DNA of 63,825 bases from Bryobacterales bacterium (GCA_003167495.1 PMSX01000222.1:39883-103707); one strand, 5' to 3'; positions 16,342 to 25,787 are shown, numbered from the stretch's first letter. The notes: generated by a model from the letters alone, not told the origin. Numbers and translations are program-made.

Positions 16342-17169
16342 TTACCCTACCTGATTGATCAATGTACCGATTGGCGGAATGGAGATGCGAATCTCATCGC
16401 CTGCGCGAAGGGAAAATGCATCAGGCGGCACTATGCCTGTTCCCGTAAGTAGAAAACACCCGCTCGGGAAACTATTGTTGCGGAAGAGATATTCAACCAG
16501 CGAAGCGGGATCGCGCTTCAGTGATTCGAGCGTGGTCGCTCCTGAAAACTCCGTCTTGCCGCCGCGCAGTATCTCCAGCCGGATCTCCGTGGTTTTCGGA
16601 AGCGGCGTTGGCGAGACCAAAATGCAGGGGCCTAACGCACAGCAGCGGTCATAAACCTTGGCTTGCGGCAAATACAAAGGGTTTTCGCCTTCGATATCAC
16701 GCGAACTCATGTCGTTGCCGATAGTGTAGCCAGTGATTTTGCCATTCGGGGTGATCAGCACGGTCAGTTCGGGCTCGGGCACCGACCACTTGGCATCGTC
16801 GCGGATGGCCACTTTGCGATTGGACCCTACGACGCGATGCGGCGTCGCTTTCATGAACAGTTCCGGACGCGCGGCGGCGTAGACGCGGTCATAGAAATCA
16901 CCGCCACCTGCGGATTTCGATTCCTCCATGCGCGCATCGCGGCTCCGATAATACGTAACGCCCGCAGCCCAAACTTCCTGGCTCCCAATGGGCGCATGGA
17001 TCTCGCTCTCGGCCAGCGGCGCAACGGCGCTGAACTTGTGTAACGAAGATTTTAGGAAATCCGCCAAGTCGTCACGAGCGATTAACACATCCCACGCCGT
17101 GTCGTCCCCGCGGAAAAACTGTCCCTCCGCTTCCACAAAATACGCAACTGCAGTTCGATAAAGCTTCAT
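16342..17169 (-). CDS. Fumarylacetoacetate hydrolase-family enzyme
   Basis: 275 residues from ATG 17169 (an ATG 7 codons upstream is possible). Domain signs: [36 protein letters not shown], the metal-binding [10 protein letters not shown] and the substrate-loop motif [20 protein letters not shown]. This combination is closest to the 2-keto-3-deoxy-sugar-acid dehydratase branch of the FAH family rather than to true fumarylacetoacetases. Such enzymes act in non-phosphorylated pentose breakdown with a Mg-bound 2-keto acid. It follows the AAA+ gene by 31 bp on the same strand and may be its operon tail, but has no obvious link with acyl-carrier chemistry. Confidence 0.82.
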   Translation of the reverse strand: MKLYRTAVAYFVEAEGQFFRGDDTAWDVLIARDDLADFLKSSLHKFSAVAPLAESEIHAPIGSQEVWAAGVTYYRSRDARMEESKSAGGGDFYDRVYAAARPELFMKATPHRVVGSNRKVAIRDDAKWSVPEPELTVLITPNGKITGYTIGNDMSSRDIEGENPLYLPQAKVYDRCCALGPCILVSPTPLPKTTEIRLEILRGGKTEFSGATTLESLKRDPASLVEYLFRNNSFPSGCFLLTGTGIVPPDAFSLRAGDEIRISIPPIGTLINQVG

Positions 17170-17200
17170 CTTAAATATGAAGCTTCGCACATCGGCTTAT

Positions 17201-18577
17201 CTAATCGGCAGCATTCGTCTGTAAGAAGCAGCCCGCGAAGGCGCAGTCCAGCAGTTCTTCCGTCAGTTCGTGGGGCAATTGCCGGAAGTGAATGTGGTCG
17301 ATGACTTGAGAAATCAGATCCCGGGGGTGGCAACGGCGAAAAGCCTTGCCCGTTCGCTTATAGTAGCGCTCGATAAACCTGCTAATCAACTCTGGCTCTG
17401 GATGAAGATCGTGTGTTTTGCAGTAATTTCGAAAGATCGTACTGAACTCGTCCTCGTCCGGGCTGCGCAGCAGCATCTTGTATTGAATGCGCCTGACGAA
17501 GGCTTCGTCGCCCAGCTCACTGGGGTTGAGGTTGGTGGAAAAAACCAAGAAGGCTTCAAAAGGGGTCGCCATTTTCCCACTGTTTGAAAGAGATAGATAG
17601 TCTACCCGGCGATCCATCGGCACAATCCAGCGGTTCAAAATCTGCGCCGGCGACGACATTTGCCGGCCAAAATCGTCAATCAGGTAAATTCCGTTATTTG
17701 CCTTCAATTGAAGAGGAGCGTCGTAAATTCCCGTCGCCGCATTATGGCGTAAGTCCAGCATCGTAACCGACAACTCTCCTCCGCTGGTGATGAAGGGGCG
17801 GCGGCACCGAACCCAGCGTGCGTCCGACTCGTAGTCCGATTCGTGTTCGGCGAGGTCGACCGGGTAGTGACAAGTTGGATCGAACAATTGAATGATGCTG
17901 CCTTGGTATTCCAGCGCATACGGTATATAGACATCGGTGGTTTGAATTTTCGCCAGTGCTTCAGCCACATACGATTTGCCGTTGCCTGGCTGCCCATAAA
18001 TGAGCAGTGATTTTCCGGCACTCACCGCAGGGCCAATCTGATTAAGCATGGCTTCTGTGACAACCATGTTGGAGTAGGCTTTTGCCAACCGCTCCGGCCT
18101 AAGCCAGTTCGCAGGCATCTGTTGCGCCTTCACAGCCGCGGCGTATTGGCTGACGGGTACCGGCGCCGGGCCCGTGTAGTGATTGTTGCCCAAGTACTCG
18201 CGAACCGCCTTACGCCCCAGGTCAGTTAAAGACAGCAAGGATGAAATCGAGCCTAGACCGAGCGAACTCTTGACGTGCAAGAGTTGCTGCATTCTGAACA
18301 TCTCGAGCATGGGTTGTATGAGGCTGAACTTTAAGCCCATAGCCCGGCTCAGATCAGCGGCCATCATGTCGCCACGGAAATAAAGGAACTTGAAAATAAG
18401 CTGTTCGACGAGCGTGCTGGGGAGCTCTAGATCTGCAAAGCTTTGCGGCGGAGGGGGGGCGAACCGCTCTGACTGCCGGGACCTGGTGGGCCGAACAAGC
18501 GGCTCGGATTTGCTCAAATGCGACGGTTCTGTGTTCGCGAAATGATCGTTCAAAAGAGATGCACCGTTGGATCTCAT
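17201..18577 (-). CDS. AAA+ ATPase with N-terminal winged-helix-like region
   Basis: 458 residues from ATG 18577; a TTG at 18649 directly after the ketosynthase stop would add 24 residues without recognisable features. A proline-rich start is followed by a winged-helix-like region (about 50-125, LIFKFLYFRGDMMAADLSRA, then LTDLGRKAVREYL). The ATPase has Walker A GQPGNGKS at about 195-202 and Walker B IYLIDDF at about 297-303. It then has a sensor-like STN (VFSTNLNP) and an arginine-rich helix (FVRRIQYKM). The lid-like end (RCHPRDLISQVIDHI) recalls MoxR/RavA-type remodelling ATPases. Its fixed place behind ACP and ketosynthase suggests a common task, perhaps remodelling or regulation of a lipid-modifying complex, but no function is proven. 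Confidence 0.7.
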   Translation of the reverse strand: MRSNGASLLNDHFANTEPSHLSKSEPLVRPTRSRQSERFAPPPPQSFADLELPSTLVEQLIFKFLYFRGDMMAADLSRAMGLKFSLIQPMLEMFRMQQLLHVKSSLGLGSISSLLSLTDLGRKAVREYLGNNHYTGPAPVPVSQYAAAVKAQQMPANWLRPERLAKAYSNMVVTEAMLNQIGPAVSAGKSLLIYGQPGNGKSYVAEALAKIQTTDVYIPYALEYQGSIIQLFDPTCHYPVDLAEHESDYESDARWVRCRRPFITSGGELSVTMLDLRHNAATGIYDAPLQLKANNGIYLIDDFGRQMSSPAQILNRWIVPMDRRVDYLSLSNSGKMATPFEAFLVFSTNLNPSELGDEAFVRRIQYKMLLRSPDEDEFSTIFRNYCKTHDLHPEPELISRFIERYYKRTGKAFRRCHPRDLISQVIDHIHFRQLPHELTEELLDCAFAGCFLQTNAAD

Positions 18578-18649
18578 GTCTTCCTTGCTAGCTTTATCGA
18601 CCAGATCCGATGTTTTGTTAGTTTGCGTTCCGGAAGGGGTATCCCGCAA

Positions 18650-19864
18650 TTACGAACCAAACCGCCGCATTACCAATGAAGCGTTCAGCCCCCCGAAAGC
18701 GAAGGTGTTCGAGATCGCCGTCTCCAGCGCCGCGTGCAGAGGCTCCGTAAAGACAACGCGGATGGGGCAAGCTGGGTCGATCGAAGTGATATTGGCCGTC
18801 GGCGGAGCCACACCATGCTGCAGAGCGAGCAAAGTCACGACGGCTTCAATCGCCCCCGCCGCCCCCAGTGTGTGCCCGTGCACGGACTTAGTGGAACTCA
18901 CCGGAAGTGTATCGGTTTTCGGGCCAAAAACCGCACGGATCGCTTGGCTTTCGGTCGTATCGTTGGCCGGGGTTCCCGTGCCATGCGCGTTAATGTAGTC
19001 GATAGCTCCAGGCAAAAGTCCCGCGTCGCGCAATGCCCAATTCATCGCATTCGCCGGCCCTTCCACGCAAGGCTGCGTGATGTGATGCGCATCCGAGCTC
19101 ATGCCAAAGCCTGCGATTTCACCCAAAATACGCGCGCCCCGCGCACGCGCATGTTCCCAATCCTCGAGCACCAACATGCCGGCCCCTTCGCCCAAAGAGA
19201 GACCACGGCGGTCAGGTGAAAACGGTTTGCATGGCTCCGGAGAAACCACCCGCATCGCTTCCCAGGCTCGCAGCAAACCTTCGGCGAACACTGCCTCGCT
19301 ACCGCCCGCGACGGCTGCCGTGAGCTGGCCGTTGCGAACCATCCAAAACGCTTGGCCGATAGAGTGGTTCGAGGAAGAGCAGGCTGTCGAAACAGTATAG
19401 GACGGCCCACGAATACCGAATTCCAGGGAAATGCGGCTGGCGCCGGCGTTCGACATCGTGCGCGGGATTGTCAACGGAGCCACGCGCGGATTGTTTTCAC
19501 GGTAGAGCCGTATATAACCTTGCTCTTCGCTAAACTGACCGCCCACGCTGGTTCCGGTGATCACGCCGGAACGGTCTGCCAATTCACCTTTAAACGAGAT
19601 GCCGCTTTGCGCGACAGCTTCGCGCGCGGCCACCGCCGCTAACAATGCAAATCTTTCCAGAAAGAGGAGGTCTTTTTCTTCGAAATGATCCTCGGGGCGA
19701 AAGCCGAGAGCCTCCGCGCCATAGCTAAATCGATACGGCGGGTTCCCCGGATCGGCCAGCCGGCGTATTCGTGATTCGCCCCTCTCAATCAGAGGCCAGC
19801 ATTCAGCAACATTGTTGCCCGACGCGCAAACTAATCCAAGTCCGGTAACCGCAACACGGTTCAA
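18650..19864 (-). CDS. Beta-ketoacyl-ACP synthase, KAS II (FabF) type
   Basis: 404 residues, the normal thiolase-fold length. The catalytic triad is complete: Cys in VSTACSSSNHSIG, His in INAHGTGTPANDTTE, and His in STKSVHGHTLGAAGA. The enzyme condenses malonyl-ACP with an acyl chain. It overlaps the upstream ACP gene by 4 bp (ATGA), and no fabD, fabG or fabH is nearby. It is therefore likely a specialised secondary synthase working with its own carrier protein rather than the housekeeping fatty-acid enzyme. The family resemblance would also allow a polyketide or aryl-polyene role; the missing partners make that open. Confidence 0.9.
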   Translation of the reverse strand: MNRVAVTGLGLVCASGNNVAECWPLIERGESRIRRLADPGNPPYRFSYGAEALGFRPEDHFEEKDLLFLERFALLAAVAAREAVAQSGISFKGELADRSGVITGTSVGGQFSEEQGYIRLYRENNPRVAPLTIPRTMSNAGASRISLEFGIRGPSYTVSTACSSSNHSIGQAFWMVRNGQLTAAVAGGSEAVFAEGLLRAWEAMRVVSPEPCKPFSPDRRGLSLGEGAGMLVLEDWEHARARGARILGEIAGFGMSSDAHHITQPCVEGPANAMNWALRDAGLLPGAIDYINAHGTGTPANDTTESQAIRAVFGPKTDTLPVSSTKSVHGHTLGAAGAIEAVVTLLALQHGVAPPTANITSIDPACPIRVVFTEPLHAALETAISNTFAFGGLNASLVMRRFGS

Positions 19865-20172
19865 GCGCTCTTGTCCCTGTCCACTGGGGTCGCGTCGCCA
19901 TCAGATTTTGCGGCAGCCGCCTTTTCTTCCAAGAGCTTGGCAACCCCTTCCACAGTCTCGCGCACCGAATGCAGATTTTGCGCGCCTTCATCGGGAATGT
20001 TGATCGCAAACTCGTTTTCCAAGGCGAAAACGATATTGATCCCGTCGAGCGAATCGATCTTCAACTGCTCAAACGTGCTCTCTAGCGTGATCGTCTCCAC
20101 GGGGATCCGCTGTGCTTTGGCTATTACAGCAATCACTTTGGAAGCAAGGCCGGCGTCCGGTTGTTCGGGCAT
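19861..20172 (-). CDS. Acyl carrier protein
   Basis: 103 residues, a little longer than the usual 78-85, the extra part being an Ala/Lys/Asp-rich C-terminal tail after residue 84. The phosphopantetheine site Ser is in KIDSLDGINIVFALE. Helix I (KVIAVIAKAQRI) and helix III/IV (SVRETVEGVAKLLEE) are recognisable. It is the first gene of the minus-strand operon ACP-KAS-AAA. Its start is 49 bp from the divergent ABC exporter gene, so the two operons share one compact promoter region. Confidence 0.9.
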   Translation of the reverse strand: MPEQPDAGLASKVIAVIAKAQRIPVETITLESTFEQLKIDSLDGINIVFALENEFAINIPDEGAQNLHSVRETVEGVAKLLEEKAAAAKSDGDATPVDRDKSA

Positions 20173-20221
20173 CGTCGAACCATCATCATAACTCGTTCGA
20201 TAATAAGCTCTAGGCCTTCCG

Positions 20222-22015
20222 TTGCAGAACCACTATTTTTCTTTGCTGCGCACAGCGTGGCGCTACGCGCGTGCCGAGCGCAAGCGGTACGTGTTGATCT
20301 ACGCGCTGTTTCTGGGCGCCAACTCTGTCTACTGCTCTTACCCGCTGTTGCTGGGCTGGTTTGTCGACAAAATCCAGCGCCGTCAGGAGCAGATTCCGCG
20401 CTATGTTGTCATCTACGTAGCGGCGTATCTGGGTATGAAGGTGCTTGAGTGGAGCATGCACGGTCCAGCGCGCGTGATGGAGCGGCAACTATCCTTTAAT
20501 TTGAGCCGCAATTTCTTGAACGAGCGCTACCACCAAGCGCTGCATTTGCCGGTCAAATGGCATCAGGATCACCATAGCGGCTCGACGATTAACCGCATTC
20601 GAAAAGCCTACGAAGCGCTGCGCCAGTTCTTCGAGGGCGGATTTACAACCGTATACGCGATTTCGCGGCTGGCTGTCTCGTTCACTGCCATGTTCATTGT
20701 GGCCCCCTTGTTTGGCGGGATTGGCGCGGCGATGGGCCTGCTGACAATTTGGGTCATCATGCGGTTTGACAAGCCAATCATTCAGACACAAGAGGCCGTG
20801 AATGAAGCGGAACACGTGGTGTTGTCCACCCTGTTTGACAGTCTTTCGAACATCATGACGGTGGTTACGTTGCGCCTGGAACGGAGTATGGAAGGCGGAT
20901 TGGCCGGCAAGATTCACCGCTTGCGGCAACCGTTTCGCCGGAACGCGGTTGTCAACGAATGGAAATGGTTTGCGGCCGACACGCTGGTTGCGGCAACCTA
21001 TTGCGTAATTGTGACGGGCTATGTTCTCCAACACTGGAGTCCGGGAAAACTGTTCTATGTCGGTCCCTTAGTGATGCTGCTCGGGTATGTGAACCAGTTC
21101 ACCAGCGTTTTCCACGATATGGCCGCGGAATACAACCGGATCGTGCAATACGACACCGACGTTCGCACGGCAGATGGCATTGAGCAGGCGTTTCTCAAGC
21201 AGCACCGCGCCGATGAAAAGAGTGATTTGCCGCAAAACTGGCAGACCCTGGAGTTATCGAATCTCAACTTTTCGCATCGCAAAGCCTATAGCCAGGAGCA
21301 CGCGCCGCAAAGCTTGCACAACATTCGTTTGAAGTTGCAGCGCGGCCGGCGGATTGCCCTGATTGGTGAAAGCGGCAGCGGAAAAAGCACCCTTTTGGCC
21401 TTGTTGCGCGGCTTGTACGAACCAGAAACCGGCTACCGGCTGGTAGTGGACGGTCACGAGCATAGCTTGGCAAGCTTGAATGAGACCGTCACTCTGTTTC
21501 CGCAGGATCCGGAAATCTTTGAGAACAGCATTGCCTACAACCTGACGTTAGATCTGCCCTTTGACGTGGCCGCCGTTGCCGAAGCTTGCGAAGTGAGCCA
21601 TTTTAGCGAAGTAGTTAAAGAGTTACCGCGCGGATTGGAATCGGGCATTCAGGAAAAAGGCGTAAATCTCTCCGGTGGACAGAAGCAGCGGCTGGCGCTG
21701 GCGCGTGGCATTTTGGCCGCGCAAGAAAGTGATGTAGTTCTCCTTGATGAGCCGACCAGCAGTGTGGATCCAAAGACCGAAGCGTTGATTTATCAGCGTC
21801 TAATCCAAGCCTTCTCGGGAAAGGCGATGGTTTCCGCGCTGCACCGCCTCCATTTGCTGCATTCGTTCGACTATGTCTATGTCTTAGAACAAGGCCGCAT
21901 AGCGGCTCAAGGCACGTTAGCTGAGTTGCGGAAGAACAGCGCCGAGTTTCAAGAACTTTGGCGGCATCAGGAGAGCGTGGAACGGGGTCGCGAGCCGCAA
22001 AGCGCACTCCCTTAA
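20222..22015 (+). CDS. ABC exporter, fused membrane and ATPase domains
   Basis: 597 residues. TTG start at 20222, giving a start just before the first membrane segment (YVLIYALFLGANSVYCSYPLLL). Six hydrophobic segments make up residues 20-300. The ATPase part has Walker A GESGSGKST, Q-loop FPQDPEIFENS, signature LSGGQKQRLALARG, Walker B DVVLLDEPTSSVD and an H-loop region SALHRLHLL. This is the type-I exporter layout of lipid or drug exporters (MsbA-like half-transporter, acting as a homodimer). It is divergent from the ACP/ketosynthase operon with only 49 bp between, so export of the product made there is a reasonable hypothesis. Confidence 0.9.
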   Translation: MQNHYFSLLRTAWRYARAERKRYVLIYALFLGANSVYCSYPLLLGWFVDKIQRRQEQIPRYVVIYVAAYLGMKVLEWSMHGPARVMERQLSFNLSRNFLNERYHQALHLPVKWHQDHHSGSTINRIRKAYEALRQFFEGGFTTVYAISRLAVSFTAMFIVAPLFGGIGAAMGLLTIWVIMRFDKPIIQTQEAVNEAEHVVLSTLFDSLSNIMTVVTLRLERSMEGGLAGKIHRLRQPFRRNAVVNEWKWFAADTLVAATYCVIVTGYVLQHWSPGKLFYVGPLVMLLGYVNQFTSVFHDMAAEYNRIVQYDTDVRTADGIEQAFLKQHRADEKSDLPQNWQTLELSNLNFSHRKAYSQEHAPQSLHNIRLKLQRGRRIALIGESGSGKSTLLALLRGLYEPETGYRLVVDGHEHSLASLNETVTLFPQDPEIFENSIAYNLTLDLPFDVAAVAEACEVSHFSEVVKELPRGLESGIQEKGVNLSGGQKQRLALARGILAAQESDVVLLDEPTSSVDPKTEALIYQRLIQAFSGKAMVSALHRLHLLHSFDYVYVLEQGRIAAQGTLAELRKNSAEFQELWRHQESVERGREPQSALP

Positions 22016-22136
22016 GCTCCACAACTTCCTGATATCGATTTGCTGTATGGATCGAAAATGGTCCAAAAATGAGCTTCGCGACCGGCCAAACCTGTCATGG
22101 ATTCTGGCCAGGGCTGAACCTCGCGAGCCGGTCGAC

Positions 22137-22177
22137 TTGACATACTGCTTTCGATCAAATATATTTAATCGATATAT
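22137..22177 (+). promoter_or_regulatory. Strong sigma-70 promoter of padR-permease operon with AT palindrome over -10
   Basis: TTGACA at 22137-22142, 17-bp spacer, TATATT at 22160-22165. The AT inverted repeat ATATAT-N7-ATATAT (22159-22177) covers the -10 and the predicted start, a likely PadR operator. The predicted transcription start is only about 8 bases before the ATG at 22180 and no Shine-Dalgarno is present. Confidence 0.65.
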
Positions 22178-22179
22178 AT

Positions 22180-22518
22180 ATGGTACCGCTAGATCACGCG
22201 CGTAAGAATGGCAGCGCCCAGCTTCTGATCCTTGCCCAGCTGGAGACTCGGTCTCGCCACGGATACGAGATCGGCTCCGAGATTGAGCGCCGTTCGGGAG
22301 GGTCAGTCAGTTTTCAGCCGGCGTCGCTTTACCCGGTGCTGTATCGGATGGAGCGACGGGGCTGGATTGCGGGGCGATGGGTGGAAAAACAGGGACAACA
22401 TAGACGGCGCTATTACCGGCTGACGGCGCTGGGGCGGGCAGAACTCGCTGCGCAGCGGTCGAGTTGGTCTGAATTTCTGGCGGGGCTGCGGCAGACTGCG
22501 GGGCTCCAGGATGCCTGA
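22180..22518 (+). CDS. PadR-family transcriptional regulator
   Basis: 112 residues. Winged helix: LLILAQLETRSRHGYEIGSEIERRSGGSV, then the recognition and wing part FQPASLYPVLYRMERRGWIAG and RRRYYRLTALGRAELA, all standard PadR features, with a short C-terminal dimerisation helix. The gene overlaps the permease gene by 8 bp, the common acidobacterial arrangement in which a PadR protein represses its own operon with a large FtsX-type permease. The AT-rich palindrome over the -10 just upstream is the likely binding site. Confidence 0.9.
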   Translation: MVPLDHARKNGSAQLLILAQLETRSRHGYEIGSEIERRSGGSVSFQPASLYPVLYRMERRGWIAGRWVEKQGQHRRRYYRLTALGRAELAAQRSSWSEFLAGLRQTAGLQDA

Positions 22519-25216
22519 TTTCAAAGCCTATGTGAGAAGTAATTTGCGCCTGCAAAGAGTTTCCGGGGCAAAGGAGGCGGAGATCGTTGAGGAGATCGGC
22601 CTGGATCTAGAGGAACGGTATCAGCGGTTAGTTCGCAACGGCGCTGATCCGGAAGAAGCGTGGCGGCAGATCCAAGACAGTACCGACTGGCCAGCGACGC
22701 TGCGCGAGTTCATGGGAGTGTTGCGACCCGAGGCAGCCCCATACGGGGAGCCCGCGAAACGATTCAATTTGCTGACGAGTTCGCTGAACAACTTTCGTTT
22801 TGCGGCGAGGCTGCTACTCAGGAATCCGGGTTTTGCGGCCGCCACAGTCCTGACACTTTCCATCTGCCTGGGCGCGAATCTTTCGATTTTTGCCGTGATC
22901 GATTCTATTCTGCTGCGGCCTCTGCCGTTCCCGTATGCGAAGCGCTTGGTCACAACGGTTAACAGCTATCCGCTGTCCGGAAGTCCACATTCGGCGGCCT
23001 CGCTTCCGAACTACTATGACTATCGAGAAAAGATCAAGGCGTTCGCGTCCACGGCGATTATTACGCGAACGAGCGAGTACGCTATTGTTGGCGCCACTGG
23101 TTCGCCGCGCCGGGTTGAACGCGACCGGGTTTCACCCGAATTCTTTCAAACTCTTGGTGTTCCTCTGCTTTTGGGCCGCTCTTTCGGCGACGATGAGATG
23201 GTCTATGCGCGAAGCGCGGTAGCGGTTCTGACATATGAGTTTTGGCAAAGCTATTTCAACAGTGATCCGAAGGCTGTTGGCCGTACATTTCAAATGGACG
23301 GATCAACGACCACGGTGATAGGAGTTCTACCGAAAGGGTTCCGCTTTCTGTCCCGGCATACGCAGATTTATCTACCCGCGGCCTCCGATCCCGCGGAACG
23401 TGCCGTTGATCAACGGCACAACAATCGATTCCAGTTGGTTGCGCGGCTTGCTCCAGGGGCGACTCTGGCAGCGGCACGCGCGCAAGTCAGCGCGCTCAGC
23501 GGCGCGCAGATGAAGGACGATCCGTTCGCTGCGATGTTGCGGGCCGACGGCTTTCGCGCACTGGTAAATGACCTGCATGAAGACCATGTTGAAAGCATCA
23601 AGCCCACCCTTGTTATTTTGCAAAGTGGCGTACTGCTGTTGCTAGTGATTGGCGGCGTGAACGTGGTGAACTTGTTACTCATCCTTGCGAGCAGCCGCAC
23701 AAAAGAAGTGGCGATCCGCCAGTCACTCGGCGCATCGCAATGGGAGGTGATGAGCCAGGCTGTAGCCGAGACGATGTTGCTCACACTGATTGGGGGCTGC
23801 GGAGGTTTGCTGATTGCCGCAGCCGGAATCAGGCTGCTCGCGACGCTGGGCGTGGAGCAGCTGCCGCTGGGTGAATCCGTCTCTTTCGATTGGCGTATCG
23901 CATGTGTCGCTTTCGTGGGCGCGACCGTTTTGGGAGTTATGATTGCGGTTCCCGTGGCAGGCTTCCATCTTCGCGGACGTTTGTCGAGCGCGATGCAATC
24001 GGAATCGCGCGGCGGAGCCAGCAGCCGTGCGGCGCAGCGCCTTCGCCATGGCTTCGTCTTCGCGCAGATTGCTTTGTCGTTTGTGTTGCTATCGGGCGCT
24101 GGGTTGCTAGGCATCAGCCTTAAACACGTCCTTGAGACATCACCCGGTTTTCAATCGGTGCACTTGGTCACGGGGCAGATCAGCCTTCCGTACAAAAAGT
24201 ATCCCGACCTCGTGGCGGCGCAGACGCTCATCAATCGGCTGTTGAACACGCTTCAATCCGAGCCCGGAATCACTTCGGCCGCGATCACCGATCTGATGCC
24301 GTTCGGTCGGAGCGACGACAATGGGGTGGTTGCGATAGAGGGTGTCGGGAGAGACCAGAGTGGGACGGATTCTCACTATCGGAACGGAATCGCGGGCGCA
24401 TATTGGCGAACGATGGGGATTCCGCTGGTTGAGGGACGCTTCCTTGACGACAGTGACCGAGAACGGAAGCGGCGCGTGTGCGTGGTGGACAGAGCTTTTG
24501 CCGAACGATACTGGCCGGGGCGCAGTGCGCTCGGGCGCCGGCTGAATGATGGGCCGGTGTTCAAGAAGGATGACGCGTTCACGATCGTGGGCGTAGTGGC
24601 GCCGGTGAAACAAACTGGAATAGATGAGACGAAGCCACTTGGGACCATCTACTATCCGTATGAGTATTGGCCGTCGCCGGGAATAGCGGTGGTCGTGCGA
24701 ACGCCTTTGACGGTAGATGCAATAGGGCCGAGGCTTCGCCAAATCGTTCTGAGGATCGACCCAGAGTTACCCCTCGATCAAGTGAAACCGCTTGACAGTC
24801 TTATTGACGAGAGCATGGTGACACGGCGCTCGACAGCCGTGTTGGCGGGTACGTTTGCCGGTGTTGCCCTGTTGCTGACTATCATTGGGACCTATGGTGT
24901 GCTGTCGTTCGCGGTTGGGCAGCGGCGTCGCGAAATCGGATTGAGAATGGCGATTGGGGCAGCACCGCAGCAGGTGCTTGCTCACTTCCTGGGGCTTGGC
25001 GTGAAGCTTCTTTTGGGAGGCATCGTGTTGGGAGGGCTGGGGGTGTGGATGACGAGCCAGGCTATGGAAAGGCTTCTGTTTGGCATTCGGGGTGTGCCGT
25101 TGGGAGTTCTTGGGGCAACCGTGGGAGTCATGGTCACGGTGGTGCTCACCGCGACTTTTGTGCCGTCATATCGTGCTTCGCGGATCTCGCCAACGGAGGC
25201 TCTTCGCGAGGATTAA
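22511..25216 (+). CDS. Large ABC-type permease with N-terminal prefix, two MacB/FtsX modules
   Basis: 901 residues. N-terminal soluble prefix of ~85 residues (IVEEIGLDLEERYQRLVRNG, DPEEAWRQI), then two MacB-periplasmic plus FtsX modules. First membrane helix after LLRNPGFAAATVLTLSICLG; FtsX helices around GVLLLLVIGGVNVVNLLLIL and LLTLIGGCGGLLIAAAGIRL. The second module has further helices near VALLLTIIGTYGVLSFAVGQ and the ending RREIGLRMAIGAAPQQVLAH, then YRASRISPTEALRED. No ATPase is encoded, so it must pair with one elsewhere or act as a mechanotransmission protein. Function of this acidobacterium-typical family is largely unknown; export or envelope-stress roles are guesses. Confidence 0.88.
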   Translation: MPDFKAYVRSNLRLQRVSGAKEAEIVEEIGLDLEERYQRLVRNGADPEEAWRQIQDSTDWPATLREFMGVLRPEAAPYGEPAKRFNLLTSSLNNFRFAARLLLRNPGFAAATVLTLSICLGANLSIFAVIDSILLRPLPFPYAKRLVTTVNSYPLSGSPHSAASLPNYYDYREKIKAFASTAIITRTSEYAIVGATGSPRRVERDRVSPEFFQTLGVPLLLGRSFGDDEMVYARSAVAVLTYEFWQSYFNSDPKAVGRTFQMDGSTTTVIGVLPKGFRFLSRHTQIYLPAASDPAERAVDQRHNNRFQLVARLAPGATLAAARAQVSALSGAQMKDDPFAAMLRADGFRALVNDLHEDHVESIKPTLVILQSGVLLLLVIGGVNVVNLLLILASSRTKEVAIRQSLGASQWEVMSQAVAETMLLTLIGGCGGLLIAAAGIRLLATLGVEQLPLGESVSFDWRIACVAFVGATVLGVMIAVPVAGFHLRGRLSSAMQSESRGGASSRAAQRLRHGFVFAQIALSFVLLSGAGLLGISLKHVLETSPGFQSVHLVTGQISLPYKKYPDLVAAQTLINRLLNTLQSEPGITSAAITDLMPFGRSDDNGVVAIEGVGRDQSGTDSHYRNGIAGAYWRTMGIPLVEGRFLDDSDRERKRRVCVVDRAFAERYWPGRSALGRRLNDGPVFKKDDAFTIVGVVAPVKQTGIDETKPLGTIYYPYEYWPSPGIAVVVRTPLTVDAIGPRLRQIVLRIDPELPLDQVKPLDSLIDESMVTRRSTAVLAGTFAGVALLLTIIGTYGVLSFAVGQRRREIGLRMAIGAAPQQVLAHFLGLGVKLLLGGIVLGGLGVWMTSQAMERLLFGIRGVPLGVLGATVGVMVTVVLTATFVPSYRASRISPTEALRED

Positions 25217-25787
25217 GAGGTGGATGGCGCGCGATCTAAGGCCGCTCATGCGGCTGTTCCGACGAAGGGGCCGAAGTTGCGTTGCATCCGGTCAACGCCG
25301 ATGGGAAGTGCATGCGTACAGGGCAATCCGTTTTTTCCCGGCGTCTTGAGCGAAACAAAGAAAGACTCTTTGTCAAGATAGGGTTTTTCTTACTTTTTCC
25401 TTGACACTATGACTGGTTGCGGTTATAGTTTAACTGCGAGACTATAACCTAGGCGCGAAACTGGTCGTACACGCATTCGCGAAAGGTCAGTAAGTCCATC
25501 TCTCACGCCTCGATTCGCGGCCAGCCGAGGGCGGACCGGTCGAAGGCGACCATTAATAACCTCGATTCCAGAGATTACGGTATCAGGGTTTACGGTGCGA
25601 CTTCGCAGGATCTACGGCCGTTTCTAAATGTTGTTTTGGAGTCCTCTTCCATTGGTTGGAGTTGTCCCATAACCGGCTGGACGACCGCTACGCTCCTCGG
25701 TATATTGCTATGGCGTCGTCTAACGTGAGCCTGCGTTTAAGGGCTCCTGGGGGATGCTGCCACTGTTTTCGGTCAGGAGAAATCGAG
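25217..25787. other. Intergenic region and long leader upstream of the signalling island
   Basis: About 570 bp. It contains the strong promoter/palindrome at 25401-25449 and then ~340 bp before the response-regulator ATG. No gene is evident; a frame open from 25656 is continuous with the regulator but lacks a ribosome site. Confidence 0.5.
25401..25449 (+). promoter_or_regulatory. Consensus sigma-70 promoter overlapped by a 9-bp perfect palindrome
   Basis: TTGACA (25401-25406), exactly 17 bp, TATAGT (25424-25429). The arm GGTTATAGT (25421-25429) contains the -10 and is repeated inverted as ACTATAACC at 25441-25449 with an 11-bp spacer, so a dimeric regulator bound there would block the polymerase. 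In RNA, only the second arm would be transcribed, so this is a DNA operator rather than a terminator. Confidence 0.65.

Noticed and set aside
23410..24114. Minus-strand frame of ~234 codons inside the first permease gene
   Set aside because: Antisense shadow; the Thr/Ser/Pro-rich peptide has no domain and the permease frame is intact.
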